A stretch of DNA of 64,000 nt, from NCBI RefSeq assembly GCF_004331415.1, contig NZ_SJOP01000010.1, forward strand, positions 1-64,000, read 5' to 3'. Within the stretch, counting starts at the first letter, position 1. Each line of letters begins with the position of its first letter. Position numbers and translations under genes: made by a program. Origin of the DNA: Kosakonia quasisacchari. GTDB lineage: Bacteria; Pseudomonadota; Gammaproteobacteria; Enterobacterales; Enterobacteriaceae. Of this stretch, positions 30,019 to 42,840 are shown piece after piece. Below the pieces are notes generated by a model, which was not told the origin of the DNA, searched no databases, and saw only the letters and a list, made by a program, of their open reading frames with translations.

Positions 30019-30810
30019 ATGACTCAAATCGATCGTCTGCTCGGGATTATGCAACGTCTGCGTGACCCGAAAACCGGCTGCCCATGGGACAAAGAGCAGA
30101 CTTACGCCACCATTGCGCCCTACACGCTGGAAGAGACGTACGAAGTGCTGGACGCTATCTCGCGGGAAGATTTCGACGACTTACGCGGTGAGCTGGGTGA
30201 CCTGCTGTTCCAGGTAGTTTTTTATGCGCAGATGGCCCAGGAAGAGGGGCGTTTCGATTTCAACGATATTTGCGCCGCCATCAGTGACAAGCTGGAGCGC
30301 CGCCATCCGCACATTTTCGGTGACGCACACGCGGGAAACAGCACGGAAGTGCTGGTGCGGTGGGAGCAAATTAAAAGCGAAGAGCGCGCGGAAAAATCTC
30401 AGCATTCAGCGCTGGACGATATTCCCCACAGTCTGCCTGCGCTGATGCGTGCGCACAAAATTCAGAAACGCTGCTCGACCGTCGGCTTTGACTGGACTTC
30501 GCTCGGCCCGGTGCTCGACAAGGTGTATGAAGAGATCGACGAAGTCATGGATGAAGCCAAACAAGCGGTGGTAGACGAAGCGAAACTGGAAGAAGAGGTC
30601 GGCGATTTACTGTTTGCCACCGTCAACCTTTCGCGCCATCTTGGCGTCAAAGCAGAAGTGGCGCTGCAAAAAGCCAACCTTAAATTTGAGCGGCGTTTCC
30701 GCGAAGTTGAGCGCATTGTGCGCGAACGCGGTCTGGAAATGACAGGTGTAGATCTGGAAACAATGGAAAATGTCTGGCAACTGGTAAAACGCCAGGAACA
30801 TGATCTTTAA
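30019..30810 (+). CDS. mazG: Nucleoside triphosphate pyrophosphohydrolase MazG
   Basis: Hydrolyses nucleoside triphosphates to monophosphates and pyrophosphate; in E. coli it lowers (p)ppGpp levels. The 263-residue protein has two tandem MazG domains, with LEETYEVLDAI and GELGDLLFQVVFYA in the first and DKVYEEIDEVMDE and EEEVGDLLFATVNL in the second. It lies 65 bp downstream of relA on the same strand. The usual E. coli partner mazEF is missing, so here it is simply relA-mazG. Confidence 0.96.
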   Translation: MTQIDRLLGIMQRLRDPKTGCPWDKEQTYATIAPYTLEETYEVLDAISREDFDDLRGELGDLLFQVVFYAQMAQEEGRFDFNDICAAISDKLERRHPHIFGDAHAGNSTEVLVRWEQIKSEERAEKSQHSALDDIPHSLPALMRAHKIQKRCSTVGFDWTSLGPVLDKVYEEIDEVMDEAKQAVVDEAKLEEEVGDLLFATVNLSRHLGVKAEVALQKANLKFERRFREVERIVRERGLEMTGVDLETMENVWQLVKRQEHDL

Positions 30811-30934
30811 AGCATTTGTTCTAGTAAGCGCGATTTGTGTGATTTTTTAAATAACAAGCGCTTGATTTACGTCAAAAACATTTACCCAAAAGTGGCTATT
30901 TTCACACTCCTTAAGTTTGTTGAAATGCCTTGAG

Positions 30935-31055
30935 AATCGCCTCTTCGAGTAATTCGGGTCGCAGCAAGGCGGCAACCGAGCGAATCTTCAGACGCTGCAA
31001 AACACAACAAGTCTGAGGTGAGTGCAAGAAGCCAATGCAGATGCGGCCTGAAGAA
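30935..31055. repeat. Diverged ERIC/IRU-like intergenic repeat upstream of pyrG
   Basis: The segment running GCAAGGCGGCAACCGAGCGA, then an inverted repeat CTTCAGAC / GTCTGAGG around a 15-base loop, GGTGAGTGCAAGAAGCCAAT and a TGCGGCCTGAAGAA end follows the layout and many bases of enterobacterial ERIC elements. It is clearly degenerate in the central arms. It occupies about a third of the 352-bp mazG-pyrG gap. The rest (30811-30934) is A+T rich with no gene seen. Confidence 0.6.
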
Positions 31056-31078
31056 CAGAGGAGAGGGGCAATGAAAGT

Positions 31079-31107
31079 TTGTGGCGTAAGCCATCATCGG
31101 GTATACT
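31079..31107 (+). promoter_or_regulatory. Probable sigma-70 promoter of pyrG
   Basis: TTGTGG (31079-31084) and TATACT (31102-31107) are 17 bp apart, giving a start near 31114 and a leader of about 50 nt to the pyrG ATG. It lies immediately beyond the ERIC-like repeat. Confidence 0.6.
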
Positions 31108-31147
31108 GCTTTCCCGTCCTGGTTATTCCATCGTCTTTTAAACCTAA

Positions 31148-34180
<3,033 letters not shown>

Positions 34181-34201
34181 TCGCTAAGCGTTGATCAAAT
34201 A

Positions 34202-34233
34202 AAAATGCCAGTCAGTTGACTGGCATTTTTTTT
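34202..34233 (+). terminator. Terminator of eno
   Basis: Stem AAAATGCCAGTCA / TGACTGGCATTTT followed by a run of T, a textbook intrinsic terminator. The A-rich left arm makes it usable from the opposite direction by the leftward reductase gene at 34247. Confidence 0.92.
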
Positions 34234-34246
34234 GGTTATTTTTCGA

Positions 34247-35356
34247 CTACTTAAAATCGACTTCCATCTGTTGCGGAATCGTTAGTCCGCGCGTTGTCTG
34301 TACACAGCGGGCGATATAGTCGGTAAAGCGCGGCGGCTTCGGCATCCCCATGCTGAGCAGCTTATCATTGCTGAAACGCACATTAAGTGTGGCAAACGCA
34401 CCGTAAAGACGCATCGCTTTCAACATCAGGCGCTCATTGCACGGCCCGAAAATATCCTTCAGCTCGCGGCGCATTTTTACCAGCGTTTCATAGCTAACCT
34501 GCGCGTATTTATCGCCAACCGGCGCTTTTTCCAGCGCCAGCGCCATTGCCCGGTCGATATCGGCAAAGCGTACGCTATTCTCTTCACCGGCGGAAATATG
34601 CACCACTTCACCCTGAGCAATCTGTCCGCTAAGCAGCATTAGCAGCGCGTCGGCGCAGTAATCCACCGGGATCACATCAACGCGATCTTCCAGTGAACAC
34701 ATAAATTTTTGCAACATCAGCCCCATGCTGAACACCCAGAAGATGCTGGTAGACGGGGTGCAGCCGTGGCTGGTGTGGCCGACGACAATAGATGGACGTG
34801 CAATAACCAGCGGCAACTGTGGGCACTCTTTGCGCATCAGTTGTTCGATAGTGGATTTGGAGTGCGTATAGGTCACCAGGTGCTCGGCATTCTCGCGAAA
34901 CTCGCTGCTTTCCGGTACCAGTGAATCCGGCTCCGGGGTACAAGACATCGCGGTGCCAACGTGTAGAAAACGCTGTAACCCGGCAACTTGCGACATCCGG
35001 CGTGCAAAGGCCAGCGTGCCTTCCACGTTGACTTTCCAGACCAGCGGATTATTACCAAAAGAGGCCACCGCCGCGCAGTTCAGCACGTGGGTTACCTTTT
35101 CCAGGCGCGGATCGGCAATAAAACCCTCTGGTTCGCCCAAATCGCCGAGCAGGATCTGCGACGTCGAAAGCGAGTTCAGTACCTCTTCACCGAAGTTGAA
35201 TTTGCGCATATTACTTTTAACGCGCGCAAGCCCGGCTTCGCTATCTTCGGCCCGAACCAGCAGCAATAAATTCATCGGTACATTGTCGTTAAGAACTTTT
35301 TCTAATACCGCCCCGCCAAGAAACCCAGTGACACCCGTAATCAATAATGTATTCAT
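34247..35356 (-). CDS. Extended SDR / thioester-reductase-like NAD(P)-binding protein
   Basis: Predicted NAD(P)-dependent reductase of the NAD_binding_4 type, related to fatty acyl-CoA and peptide-synthetase terminal reductases. From the ATG chosen (MNTLLITGVTGFLGGAV) it has 369 residues; 14 more codons lie upstream without a better ribosome-binding site. Visible are the Rossmann TGVTGFLG motif, LGDLGEPE, VNVEGT, the YxxxK active site in TYTHSKSTIEQL and ARPSIVVGH. No carrier-protein or adenylation domain is attached, so it is a stand-alone reductase. It sits between eno and ygcG, leftward, in a place empty in E. coli. Substrate unknown. Confidence 0.75.
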   Translation of the reverse strand: MNTLLITGVTGFLGGAVLEKVLNDNVPMNLLLLVRAEDSEAGLARVKSNMRKFNFGEEVLNSLSTSQILLGDLGEPEGFIADPRLEKVTHVLNCAAVASFGNNPLVWKVNVEGTLAFARRMSQVAGLQRFLHVGTAMSCTPEPDSLVPESSEFRENAEHLVTYTHSKSTIEQLMRKECPQLPLVIARPSIVVGHTSHGCTPSTSIFWVFSMGLMLQKFMCSLEDRVDVIPVDYCADALLMLLSGQIAQGEVVHISAGEENSVRFADIDRAMALALEKAPVGDKYAQVSYETLVKMRRELKDIFGPCNERLMLKAMRLYGAFATLNVRFSNDKLLSMGMPKPPRFTDYIARCVQTTRGLTIPQQMEVDFK

Positions 35357-35656
35357 CAACGCTTTCTCATCATGGTTGTTCTGGCGGATTGTAGGCACAG
35401 AAAGCTAAACGCCATATCAATAAAATGAAGTACAAAAGCGGGGTTTCTTAAGCTGGTTTTAAGGAATAAAGCGCAGGGGATTTGCCTATGACAACCGATA
35501 AAATAAAAAGATTCCGTAACGCGTCGTAAAATATTTATCTCAATGATTTTTAATGGATTGTTTTTATTTTGTTAGCCTGCTAATTATCAGTAAATATAAT
35601 TCAAAATATAAAATAAATAATATCTTGTTACATCATTTCTTTTGCGATTTTACGGC

Positions 35657-36595
35657 TTACCAATTTCCCGAAGAACCGCCGCCGTCACTCGAACCGCCAC
35701 CACCGCTGGAGCTGTCGCTACTGTTATGGCTGGAACTCTCGCTGCTGGTGTAATGGGGTGTGTCGGTGCTGGTCTCGCCTCCGCGAAACTGACTCAGTTG
35801 CCTGCTCTCACGATATTTTTGCCGGCCTGCGGCGGTAAGCCGTTGCGGGTAAATCAACCATACACACAAAATCATCAGCAAAATAAAAATGGGCACGGCG
35901 GCGCAGAATATCGTAAAAGGCAGCAGCAAAGGGTTTTGTTCACTGAACGCGAACAAAATCACGGCCAGAGGGCAGGCGATAAGAAACAGTCCAGCTAGTG
36001 TGCGAATGTTACCCTTAACCGTCAGGGCAATGATCACCACCGCCAACACAATCAAACTCTTCCACAGAGAAAACCAAGCTGCCATTTGCTGAAAAAACGA
36101 AGGGGACTGCGCTTTGGGCAGTGGTTGGCTGGCAAGCACGGTGGTGATCCCCTCAACGCCGCGCACAATCCCGGTATTCAGGTCATCCTGTCTGAAGGCT
36201 GGAATCATGTATTCATCAATAATTTGCTTTGCAAGTGCGTTGGTTAGCATATCCTCAAGACCCGTTCCCACCTCGATACGCACTTTCCGGTCCTGCCAGG
36301 CGACCAGCAGCAATACGCCGTCATTACGCTGGGCATCACCAAGCTGCCAACGGTGAAACACCGCGTTGGCGAACTGCTCAATAGTTTCACCATTTGTCGT
36401 TGGTACCAGCAATACGGCGGTTTGCGTACCCGTGCGGGCATTCAGGTCGCTTACCTGCTGGGTTAGCGCTTTACGCTGCCAAAGGCTTAACTGATTTTCG
36501 GCATCGTTAACCACGCCATTCATCGGTGGAACAGGCACAGCCAGCGCCGGAAGGGTAAAACTCAGCACCAGCAGCAGTGCCAATATGCGCGCCAT
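35657..36595 (-). CDS. ygcG: YgcG family TPM-domain membrane protein
   Basis: Predicted inner-membrane protein with a periplasmic TPM domain. The 312-residue sequence has a signal peptide (cleavage probably after LPALA, residue 19), a TPM domain about residues 25-150 (VNDAENQLS, GTQTAVLLVPTTNGETIEQFA, GVLLLVAWQDRKVRIEVG), then three hydrophobic segments between about 185 and 265, a basic loop and a low-complexity Ser/Gly tail ending SSDGGGSSGNW. The tail resembles those of other TPM proteins. Function unknown. It is divergent from queE, as in E. coli. The 300-bp gap to its left (35357-35656) is A+T rich with no gene seen. Confidence 0.85.
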   Translation of the reverse strand: MARILALLLVLSFTLPALAVPVPPMNGVVNDAENQLSLWQRKALTQQVSDLNARTGTQTAVLLVPTTNGETIEQFANAVFHRWQLGDAQRNDGVLLLVAWQDRKVRIEVGTGLEDMLTNALAKQIIDEYMIPAFRQDDLNTGIVRGVEGITTVLASQPLPKAQSPSFFQQMAAWFSLWKSLIVLAVVIIALTVKGNIRTLAGLFLIACPLAVILFAFSEQNPLLLPFTIFCAAVPIFILLMILCVWLIYPQRLTAAGRQKYRESRQLSQFRGGETSTDTPHYTSSESSSHNSSDSSSGGGGSSDGGGSSGNW

Positions 36596-36793
36596 TTACA
36601 TCATCCTTGCGAGGCAAAATCTGGGAAAGAACCGTCATAGGATAGCGGCTGATAGCGGGTAATGACAATTTGCCATAACTGATAGTTTTCATTATCAGCG
36701 GTTTAAAGAGCCGCCGTGCGCGGCGCAAATGGCACATGATCCCTTGAGGGTTATCTGCAATAATGGCGTTTTTCCCTGGTAATAAGAGCGACG

Positions 36794-37465
36794 ATGCAGT
36801 ACCCGATTAACGAGATGTTCCAGACCCTGCAAGGCGAGGGTTACTTCACCGGCGTTCCCGCCATTTTTATTCGTTTACAGGGATGCCCGGTGGGTTGCGC
36901 CTGGTGCGATACCAAACACACCTGGGATAAGCTCGAGGATCGGGAGGTTTCGCTGTACAGCATTCTCGCGAAGACCAAAGAGAGCGACAAATGGGGCGCG
37001 GCAAGCAGCGAAGATCTGCTCGCCATTATCCAGCGTCAGGGCTGGACAGCGCGCCATGTGGTCATCACCGGCGGTGAACCCTGTATTCACGATCTCACCC
37101 CGCTGACCATGCTGCTGGAGCACAACGGCTTTAGCTGTCAGATTGAAACCAGCGGCACGCACGATGTTCGTACGTCGCACGCCACCTGGGTCACCGTATC
37201 GCCGAAAGTGAATATGCGCGGCGGCTATGATGTACTCCAGCAGGCGCTGGAACGCGCCGATGAAATTAAGCACCCTGTTGGTCGCCTGCGCGATATTGAA
37301 GCGTTGGACGAGCTGCTGGCTCAATTGCACGATGATAAACAGCGGGTGATCGCCTTACAGCCGATAAGCCAGAAAGAGGATGCGACACGCTTGTGTATTG
37401 AAACCTGTATCGCTCGCAACTGGCGGCTGTCGATGCAGACACACAAATACCTCAATATTGCTTAA
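36794..37465 (+). CDS. queE: 7-carboxy-7-deazaguanine synthase QueE
   Basis: Radical SAM enzyme converting 6-carboxytetrahydropterin to 7-carboxy-7-deazaguanine in queuosine synthesis. The 223-residue protein has the cluster motif CPVGCAWC (Cys31, Cys35, Cys38) and the GGEPCIHD glycine-rich SAM contact. Length matches E. coli QueE (223). It has its own promoter region (198 bp to the divergent ygcG) and a downstream terminator. queD, which makes its substrate, is 1.1 kb away on the other strand. Confidence 0.96.
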   Translation: MQYPINEMFQTLQGEGYFTGVPAIFIRLQGCPVGCAWCDTKHTWDKLEDREVSLYSILAKTKESDKWGAASSEDLLAIIQRQGWTARHVVITGGEPCIHDLTPLTMLLEHNGFSCQIETSGTHDVRTSHATWVTVSPKVNMRGGYDVLQQALERADEIKHPVGRLRDIEALDELLAQLHDDKQRVIALQPISQKEDATRLCIETCIARNWRLSMQTHKYLNIA

Positions 37466-37467
37466 TA

Positions 37468-37491
37468 GAAACCCGCCGCTGGCGGGTTTTT
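37468..37491 (+). terminator. Terminator of queE
   Basis: AACCCGCC / GGCGGGTT stem with a GCT loop followed by TTTT, starting 3 bp after the queE stop. Confidence 0.88.
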
Positions 37492-37683
37492 TAATCCAGA
37501 AAGGGAAATCGAAAGTGATTATTCCGAAGTGAATTCTCGTGATAATTTAACTTTGACCTTTATCAAGTGTCATTTTATTTATCTGTGTTAGAAAACGTCC
37601 GGTCACGATATTTAAATATTGCAAAAGGTCGCTTCATTATTACGAGGCGTTGCTTTTTTTCTAAAAGGATTTTGGAACACGCA

Positions 37684-38469
37684 ATGTCAATCAGGTCAAT
37701 TAATAATTTTTCGCTGGACTTTTTCTCCTTACAGGGCAAAACCGCCATTGTCACTGGCGGTAATAGTGGATTAGGGCAGGCCTTTTCCGTCGCGCTGGCA
37801 AAGGCAGGGGCAAATGTTTTTATTCCCGCAATTACCTCGGATGGCGGGGAAACAGAAGAAGCCATTAAGCAGCAGGGCGTAGATGTTGAATTTATGGAAG
37901 TTGATATTACCGCCGAAGGGGCGCCGCAAAAGATAATCAGCGCCTGCTGTGAGCGCTTCGGTACGGTTGATATTCTGGTGAATAATGCAGGCATCTGCAA
38001 AATGAATAATGTCTGGGAGTTTAATCGCGCCGATTGGGATCCGATGATTAGCGTTAATTTAACGGCTGCCTTTGAATTATGTCATGAAGCTGCAAAAGTG
38101 ATGGCGAAAAATCTTCGCGGTAAAATTATCAATATTTGTTCCGTGCGTTCATTTTTAGGTCAGCAGGGATCACCTGCCTATTCCGCGACAAAACATGCGC
38201 TGGCTGGTTTAACAAAAGCCTATTGTGACGAATTAGCGCAATTTAATATTCAGGTAAATGGTATTGCGCCGGGATATTTTTCCACGGATATCACGCAAAT
38301 AATTCGCAAAGATCGTAAGCAATATAAATGGGGAATTGATCACACGCCGGCTATGCGCTGGGGAGATACGCAGGATTTAATGGGCGCGGTAATTTTTCTC
38401 GCCAGCCGCGCCTCGGATTTTGTTAATGGGCATTTATTAGTCGTCGATGGCGGTTATCTGGTGCGTTAA
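37684..38469 (+). CDS. ygcW: YgcW, SDR-family oxidoreductase (KduD-like)
   Basis: Classical short-chain dehydrogenase, annotated in E. coli as a putative deoxygluconate dehydrogenase; substrate unproven. The start giving MSIRSINNFSLDFFSLQGKTAIV yields 261 residues, the E. coli length; an upstream 39-codon extension is A+T-rich non-coding DNA. Motifs: TGGNSGLGQ cofactor loop, NNAGIC, Ser of ICSVRSF, YSATKHA active site, and GYLVR C-terminus. The gene and the 190 bp before it are markedly richer in A+T than neighbours, with many AAT, ATT and TTA codons. Of the E. coli ygcN-ygcE gene set between queE and queD, only this one remains. Confidence 0.88.
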   Translation: MSIRSINNFSLDFFSLQGKTAIVTGGNSGLGQAFSVALAKAGANVFIPAITSDGGETEEAIKQQGVDVEFMEVDITAEGAPQKIISACCERFGTVDILVNNAGICKMNNVWEFNRADWDPMISVNLTAAFELCHEAAKVMAKNLRGKIINICSVRSFLGQQGSPAYSATKHALAGLTKAYCDELAQFNIQVNGIAPGYFSTDITQIIRKDRKQYKWGIDHTPAMRWGDTQDLMGAVIFLASRASDFVNGHLLVVDGGYLVR

Positions 38470-38498
38470 ATACACCGGCGTGTGCGGGGGCAAATGTG

Positions 38499-38537
38499 CC
38501 GTCAACCCGCATGCCTGGTAGGCTCGCAGGTTGACGG
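38499..38537. terminator. Hairpin between convergent ygcW and queD
   Basis: CCGTCAACC / GGTTGACGG, 9-bp arms around a 21-base loop, lies between the two convergent stops. It lacks clear T-runs on either side. Confidence 0.5.
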
Positions 38538-38549
38538 TACGAAAGCATT

Positions 38550-38912
38550 TTATTCGCCGCGATAAACGCAACCCGCCGTGCAGGTCTCTTTTACCATCAC
38601 CGCGCTCAGCAGCGGCACCACCGGTTTCATCTGATCCCAAATCCATTGCGCCAGCACTTCGCTGGTGGGATTTTCCAGACCAGGGATCTCATTCAAATAG
38701 TAGTGATCCAGGCGCTCGTAAAGCGGCTTAAACGCGGCTTTCAGCTCGGCGAAGTCCATTATCCAGCCGGTATAAGGATCCACCTCGCCGGTGATCTCCA
38801 GGCGCACCATAAACGAGTGGCCATGCAGACGACCGCATTTGTGCCCCAGCGGGACATGCGGCAGGTGATGAGCGGCTTCGAAAGTGAAATCTTTAAACAA
38901 CGTGGTCGACAT
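38550..38912 (-). CDS. queD: 6-carboxy-5,6,7,8-tetrahydropterin synthase QueD
   Basis: Converts 7,8-dihydroneopterin triphosphate to 6-carboxytetrahydropterin, first committed step of queuosine synthesis. The 120-residue protein has zinc ligands in EAAHHLP and GRLHGHSF, the catalytic Cys in [10 protein letters not shown], and the C-terminal [16 protein letters not shown]. It is divergent from cysJ as in E. coli, with a 356-bp control region between. Confidence 0.96.
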   Translation of the reverse strand: MSTTLFKDFTFEAAHHLPHVPLGHKCGRLHGHSFMVRLEITGEVDPYTGWIMDFAELKAAFKPLYERLDHYYLNEIPGLENPTSEVLAQWIWDQMKPVVPLLSAVMVKETCTAGCVYRGE

Positions 38913-39055
38913 AATGAACTCTCAGGCTTACAAAAAACCGCCGCATGGTAGCGGAAATGACCTTTTTTAGCATTAATTAAAATCACTAAAAGCGGTTACG
39001 ACAAAAGCCGAACAGCAACGCATTCATTTTATCAATATAATTCAATAGGTTATTC

Positions 39056-39094
39056 AACCGGTTTTAGTGTTAACAACTATAACTAAAACAGGTT
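39056..39094. promoter_or_regulatory. Long inverted repeat in the queD-cysJ control region
   Basis: The 356-bp gap 38913-39268 has no gene; from about 38960 to 39200 it is A+T rich. An inverted repeat with 13-bp arms, AACCGGTTTTAGT at 39056 and ACTAAAACAGGTT at 39082, has one mismatch and a 13-bp spacer. It lies about 175-213 bp upstream of cysJ. CysB, the LysR-type activator of cysJIH, binds A+T-rich DNA in this region in E. coli, but the repeat is longer than its usual half-sites, so the ligand is uncertain. Confidence 0.45.
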
Positions 39095-39268
39095 AGTTCT
39101 TTTGGTTATTTATTATTTCCAACCTTTCTTTAATTGTTATTATCCCCACCGTTAACCTTAGTTTCACTTCACTTTTTTAAAATTATATCCCAATAGATTT
39201 CGCGGCGTTGGCGCGTTCACAGGCTGCGCGAAAGACGAAAGGGAATTGCTACTGGAACAATACGACGC

Positions 39269-41074
39269 ATGACGACCCAGGTCCCACCTTCCGCGTTGCT
39301 TCCGCTTAATCCGGAGCAACTGGCGCGCCTCCAGGCGGCCACCACTGATTTAACGCCGAACCAGCTCGCCTGGGTTTCCGGTTATTTCTGGGGCGTGCTG
39401 AATCAGCAGCCAGTCGGCTCGACGGTCGCTGCGACGCCGGTTGCCGAAGCGTCTTCTATTACGCTGATTTCCGCCTCGCAGACCGGTAACGCCCGCCGCG
39501 TGGCAGAAGCGCTGCGCGATGATTTGCTGGCCGCGAAACTCAATGTCACGCTGGTCAACGCGGGCGACTACAAATTCAAACAGATTGCGAACGAGAAACT
39601 GCTGATCGTTGTCGCCTCAACGCAGGGCGAAGGGGACGCGCCGGAAGAAGCCGTTGCGCTGCATAAATTCCTGTTCTCGAAGAAAGCGCCAAAACTGAAT
39701 GGCACCGCCTTTGCGGTCTTCGGCCTTGGCGACACCTCGTATGAGTTTTTCTGCCAGGCCGGGAAAGACTTCGACAGCAAACTGGCGGAGCTGGGCGCTG
39801 AACGTCTGCTGGATCGCGTCGATGCGGATGTGGAGTACCAGGCCGCCGCCGCAGAATGGCGCGCCCGTGTCGTCGAGGTGCTGAAAGCTCGCGCGCCAGC
39901 CACCTCACCAGCGCAAACCGTTGCTGCCGCCAGCGGCGCAGTGAATGAAATCTTCTCCAGTCCGTACACCAAAGAAGCACCACTCAGCGCAAGCCTGTCG
40001 GTTAACCAGAAAATTACCGGTCGTGATTCAGAAAAAGATGTGCGTCACATCGAAATTGATTTGGGCGACTCCGGCCTGCGTTACCAGCCGGGTGATGCGC
40101 TTGGCGTCTGGTATCAGAACGATCCTGCGTTGGTCAAAGAGCTGGTTGAGCTGCTGTGGCTGAAAGGCGATGAACCCGTCACGGTCGATGGCAAAACTCT
40201 GCCGCTCGCCGAAGCGTTGCAATGGCATTACGAATTGACGGTCAACACTGCCAATATCGTGGAAAACTACGCCACGCTGACGCGCAGTGAATCACTCCTG
40301 CCGCTGGTCGGCGATAAAGCGCAATTGCAGCACTACGCTGCGACCACGCCGATTGTTGACATGGTGCGTTTCTCTCCGGCACAGCTGGATGCGGACGTGC
40401 TGATTGGCCTGCTACGCCCGCTGACGCCGCGCCTTTACTCCATTGCCTCTTCGCAGGCAGAAGTGGAGAGCGAAGTGCATGTCACCGTCGGCGTGGTGCG
40501 TTATGACGTCGAAGGCCGCGCTCGTGCGGGCGGAGCATCCAGCTTCCTCGCCGATCGCGTAGAAGAAGAGGGCGAAGTTCGCGTATTTATCGAGCATAAC
40601 GATAATTTCCGCCTGCCAACGAATCCGCAAACGCCGGTGATCATGATTGGGCCAGGCACCGGTATTGCACCGTTCCGCGCCTTTATGCAACAACGCGCCG
40701 CCGATGAAGCGCCAGGCAAAAACTGGCTGTTCTTTGGCAACCCGCACTTTACCGAAGATTTCCTCTACCAGGTGGAATGGCAGCGTTACGTGAAAGAGGG
40801 CGTGCTGAGCCGGATTGATTTGGCCTGGTCCCGCGATCAAAAAGAAAAAGTTTACGTACAAGACAAACTGCGCGAGCAAGGCGCGGAACTGTGGCGCTGG
40901 ATTAACGACGGTGCGCACATTTATGTCTGCGGCGACGCCAATCGCATGGCGAAAGACGTTGAGCAGGCTTTACTGGATGTGATTGCCGAATTTGGTGGCA
41001 TGGACACCGAAGCGGCGGATGAATTTTTAAGTGAGCTGCGCGTTGAGCGCCGTTATCAGCGAGATGTCTACTAA
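39269..41074 (+). CDS. cysJ: Sulfite reductase (NADPH) flavoprotein alpha subunit
   Basis: Passes electrons from NADPH through FAD and FMN to the CysI hemoprotein. The 601-residue protein has an FMN flavodoxin domain (about 66-200; [17 protein letters not shown]), a connecting and FAD-binding domain ([18 protein letters not shown]) and an NADP domain ([32 protein letters not shown]) ending in the conserved RRYQRDVY. Two residues longer than E. coli CysJ because of the hydrophilic linker near residues 50-60. It overlaps cysI by one base. Confidence 0.97.
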   Translation: MTTQVPPSALLPLNPEQLARLQAATTDLTPNQLAWVSGYFWGVLNQQPVGSTVAATPVAEASSITLISASQTGNARRVAEALRDDLLAAKLNVTLVNAGDYKFKQIANEKLLIVVASTQGEGDAPEEAVALHKFLFSKKAPKLNGTAFAVFGLGDTSYEFFCQAGKDFDSKLAELGAERLLDRVDADVEYQAAAAEWRARVVEVLKARAPATSPAQTVAAASGAVNEIFSSPYTKEAPLSASLSVNQKITGRDSEKDVRHIEIDLGDSGLRYQPGDALGVWYQNDPALVKELVELLWLKGDEPVTVDGKTLPLAEALQWHYELTVNTANIVENYATLTRSESLLPLVGDKAQLQHYAATTPIVDMVRFSPAQLDADVLIGLLRPLTPRLYSIASSQAEVESEVHVTVGVVRYDVEGRARAGGASSFLADRVEEEGEVRVFIEHNDNFRLPTNPQTPVIMIGPGTGIAPFRAFMQQRAADEAPGKNWLFFGNPHFTEDFLYQVEWQRYVKEGVLSRIDLAWSRDQKEKVYVQDKLREQGAELWRWINDGAHIYVCGDANRMAKDVEQALLDVIAEFGGMDTEAADEFLSELRVERRYQRDVY

Positions 41075-42786
41075 TGAGCGAAAAACACCCAGGCCCACTG
41101 GTGGTCGAAGGCAAACTGACCGACGCCGAACGTATGAAACGCGAAAGCAACTACCTGCGCGGTACCATTGCGGAAGATTTGCATGATGGTCTGACCGGCG
41201 GCTTCAAAGGCGACAACTTTCTGCTGATCCGTTTTCACGGCATGTATCAGCAAGACGATCGCGATATCCGCGCCGAGCGTGCTGAGCAAAAGCTGGAGCC
41301 GCGCCACGCGATGATGCTGCGTTGCCGTTTGCCGGGCGGCGTTATCACCACCAAACAGTGGCAGGCGATTGATAAATTCGCCCACGACAACACCATTTAC
41401 GGCAGCATCCGCCTGACCAACCGTCAGACGTTCCAGTTTCACGGCATTTTGAAGAAAAATGTGAAACCGGCGCACCAGATGCTGCACTCTGTTGGGCTGG
41501 ACGCGCTGGCGACCGCCAACGACATGAACCGTAACGTGCTCTGCACATCGAACCCGTACGAATCTGAACTGCACGCTGAAGCTTACGAATGGGCGAAAAA
41601 GATCTCTGAACATCTGCTGCCGCGCACTCGCGCGTATGCGGAGATCTGGCTCGATCAGGAAAAAGTGGCGACCACGGATGAAGAGCCGATCCTCGGCCAG
41701 ACATACTTGCCGCGTAAGTTTAAAACCACGGTGGTTATTCCGCCGCAGAACGATATCGATCTGCACGCCAACGACATGAACTTCGTGGCGATTGCGGAAA
41801 ACGGCAAGCTGGTAGGTTTTAACCTGCTGGTTGGCGGTGGTCTGTCTATTGAGCATGGCAATAAGAAAACGTACGCCCGCACGGCGAGCGAATTCGGTTA
41901 TCTGCCGCTGGAGCACACACTGGCCGTCGCGGAAGCGGTGGTCACGACGCAGCGCGACTGGGGCAACCGTACCGATCGCAAAAATGCCAAAACCAAATAC
42001 ACGCTGGAGCGCGTTGGCGTTGATACTTTCAAAGCGGAAGTTGAACGCCGCGCCGGGATCAAATTTGAACCGATCCGCCCGTACGAATTTACCGGTCGCG
42101 GCGATCGCATCGGTTGGGTGAAAGGCATCGACAATAAATGGCACCTGACGCTGTTTATTGAAAATGGCCGCATCCTGGATTATCCAGGACGTCCGCTAAA
42201 AACCGGTCTGCTGGAAATTGCCAAGATCCATAAAGGCGAGTTCCGCATTACTGCCAACCAGAACCTGATCATCGCCGGTGTGCCGGAAAGTCAGAAAGCG
42301 AAAATCGAAAAACTGGCGCGCAGCCACGGGCTGATGGACGCGGTAAAACCGCAGCGCGAAAACTCCATGGCCTGCGTGTCGTTCCCGACCTGCCCGCTGG
42401 CGATGGCGGAAGCCGAGCGTTTTCTGCCTTCGTTCGTCGATAAAGTCGAAGCGGTGATGGAAAAACACGGTGTGGGCGATGACCACATTGTGCTGCGTGT
42501 GACTGGCTGCCCGAACGGCTGCGGTCGCGCAATGCTGGCGGAAATCGGCCTGGTCGGCAAAGCGCCGGGACGCTATAACTTGCATATCGGTGGTAATCGC
42601 AGTGGTACACGCATTCCGCGCATGTACCGCGAAAACATTACTGAACCCGAAATTCTGGGCGCCATCGACGAACTGGTCGCTCGCTGGGCGCACGAGCGTG
42701 AAGAGGGCGAAGGTTTTGGCGACTTCACCATCCGCGCTGGAATTATCCGCCCGGTACTCGATCCGGCGCGAGATTTCTGGGAATAA
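41074..42786 (+). CDS. cysI: Sulfite reductase (NADPH) hemoprotein beta subunit
   Basis: Six-electron reduction of sulfite to sulfide using siroheme and a 4Fe-4S cluster. The 570-residue protein matches E. coli length and has the cluster cysteines in [16 protein letters not shown] and [10 protein letters not shown]. Start codon shares its A with the cysJ stop (TAATG), so translation is coupled, which suits a fixed subunit ratio. cysH follows after 54 bp containing a G-rich hairpin. Confidence 0.97.
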   Translation: MSEKHPGPLVVEGKLTDAERMKRESNYLRGTIAEDLHDGLTGGFKGDNFLLIRFHGMYQQDDRDIRAERAEQKLEPRHAMMLRCRLPGGVITTKQWQAIDKFAHDNTIYGSIRLTNRQTFQFHGILKKNVKPAHQMLHSVGLDALATANDMNRNVLCTSNPYESELHAEAYEWAKKISEHLLPRTRAYAEIWLDQEKVATTDEEPILGQTYLPRKFKTTVVIPPQNDIDLHANDMNFVAIAENGKLVGFNLLVGGGLSIEHGNKKTYARTASEFGYLPLEHTLAVAEAVVTTQRDWGNRTDRKNAKTKYTLERVGVDTFKAEVERRAGIKFEPIRPYEFTGRGDRIGWVKGIDNKWHLTLFIENGRILDYPGRPLKTGLLEIAKIHKGEFRITANQNLIIAGVPESQKAKIEKLARSHGLMDAVKPQRENSMACVSFPTCPLAMAEAERFLPSFVDKVEAVMEKHGVGDDHIVLRVTGCPNGCGRAMLAEIGLVGKAPGRYNLHIGGNRSGTRIPRMYRENITEPEILGAIDELVARWAHEREEGEGFGDFTIRAGIIRPVLDPARDFWE

Positions 42787-42840
42787 CGCCTGATTCCTTC
42801 CTCCCCGGTCGGGGGGGAAGAGGTGATAAGAGAGGTCAAT

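Noticed and set aside
41071-42144. 357-codon frame antisense to cysI
   Set aside because: Fully covered by the conserved cysI gene; no family resemblance.
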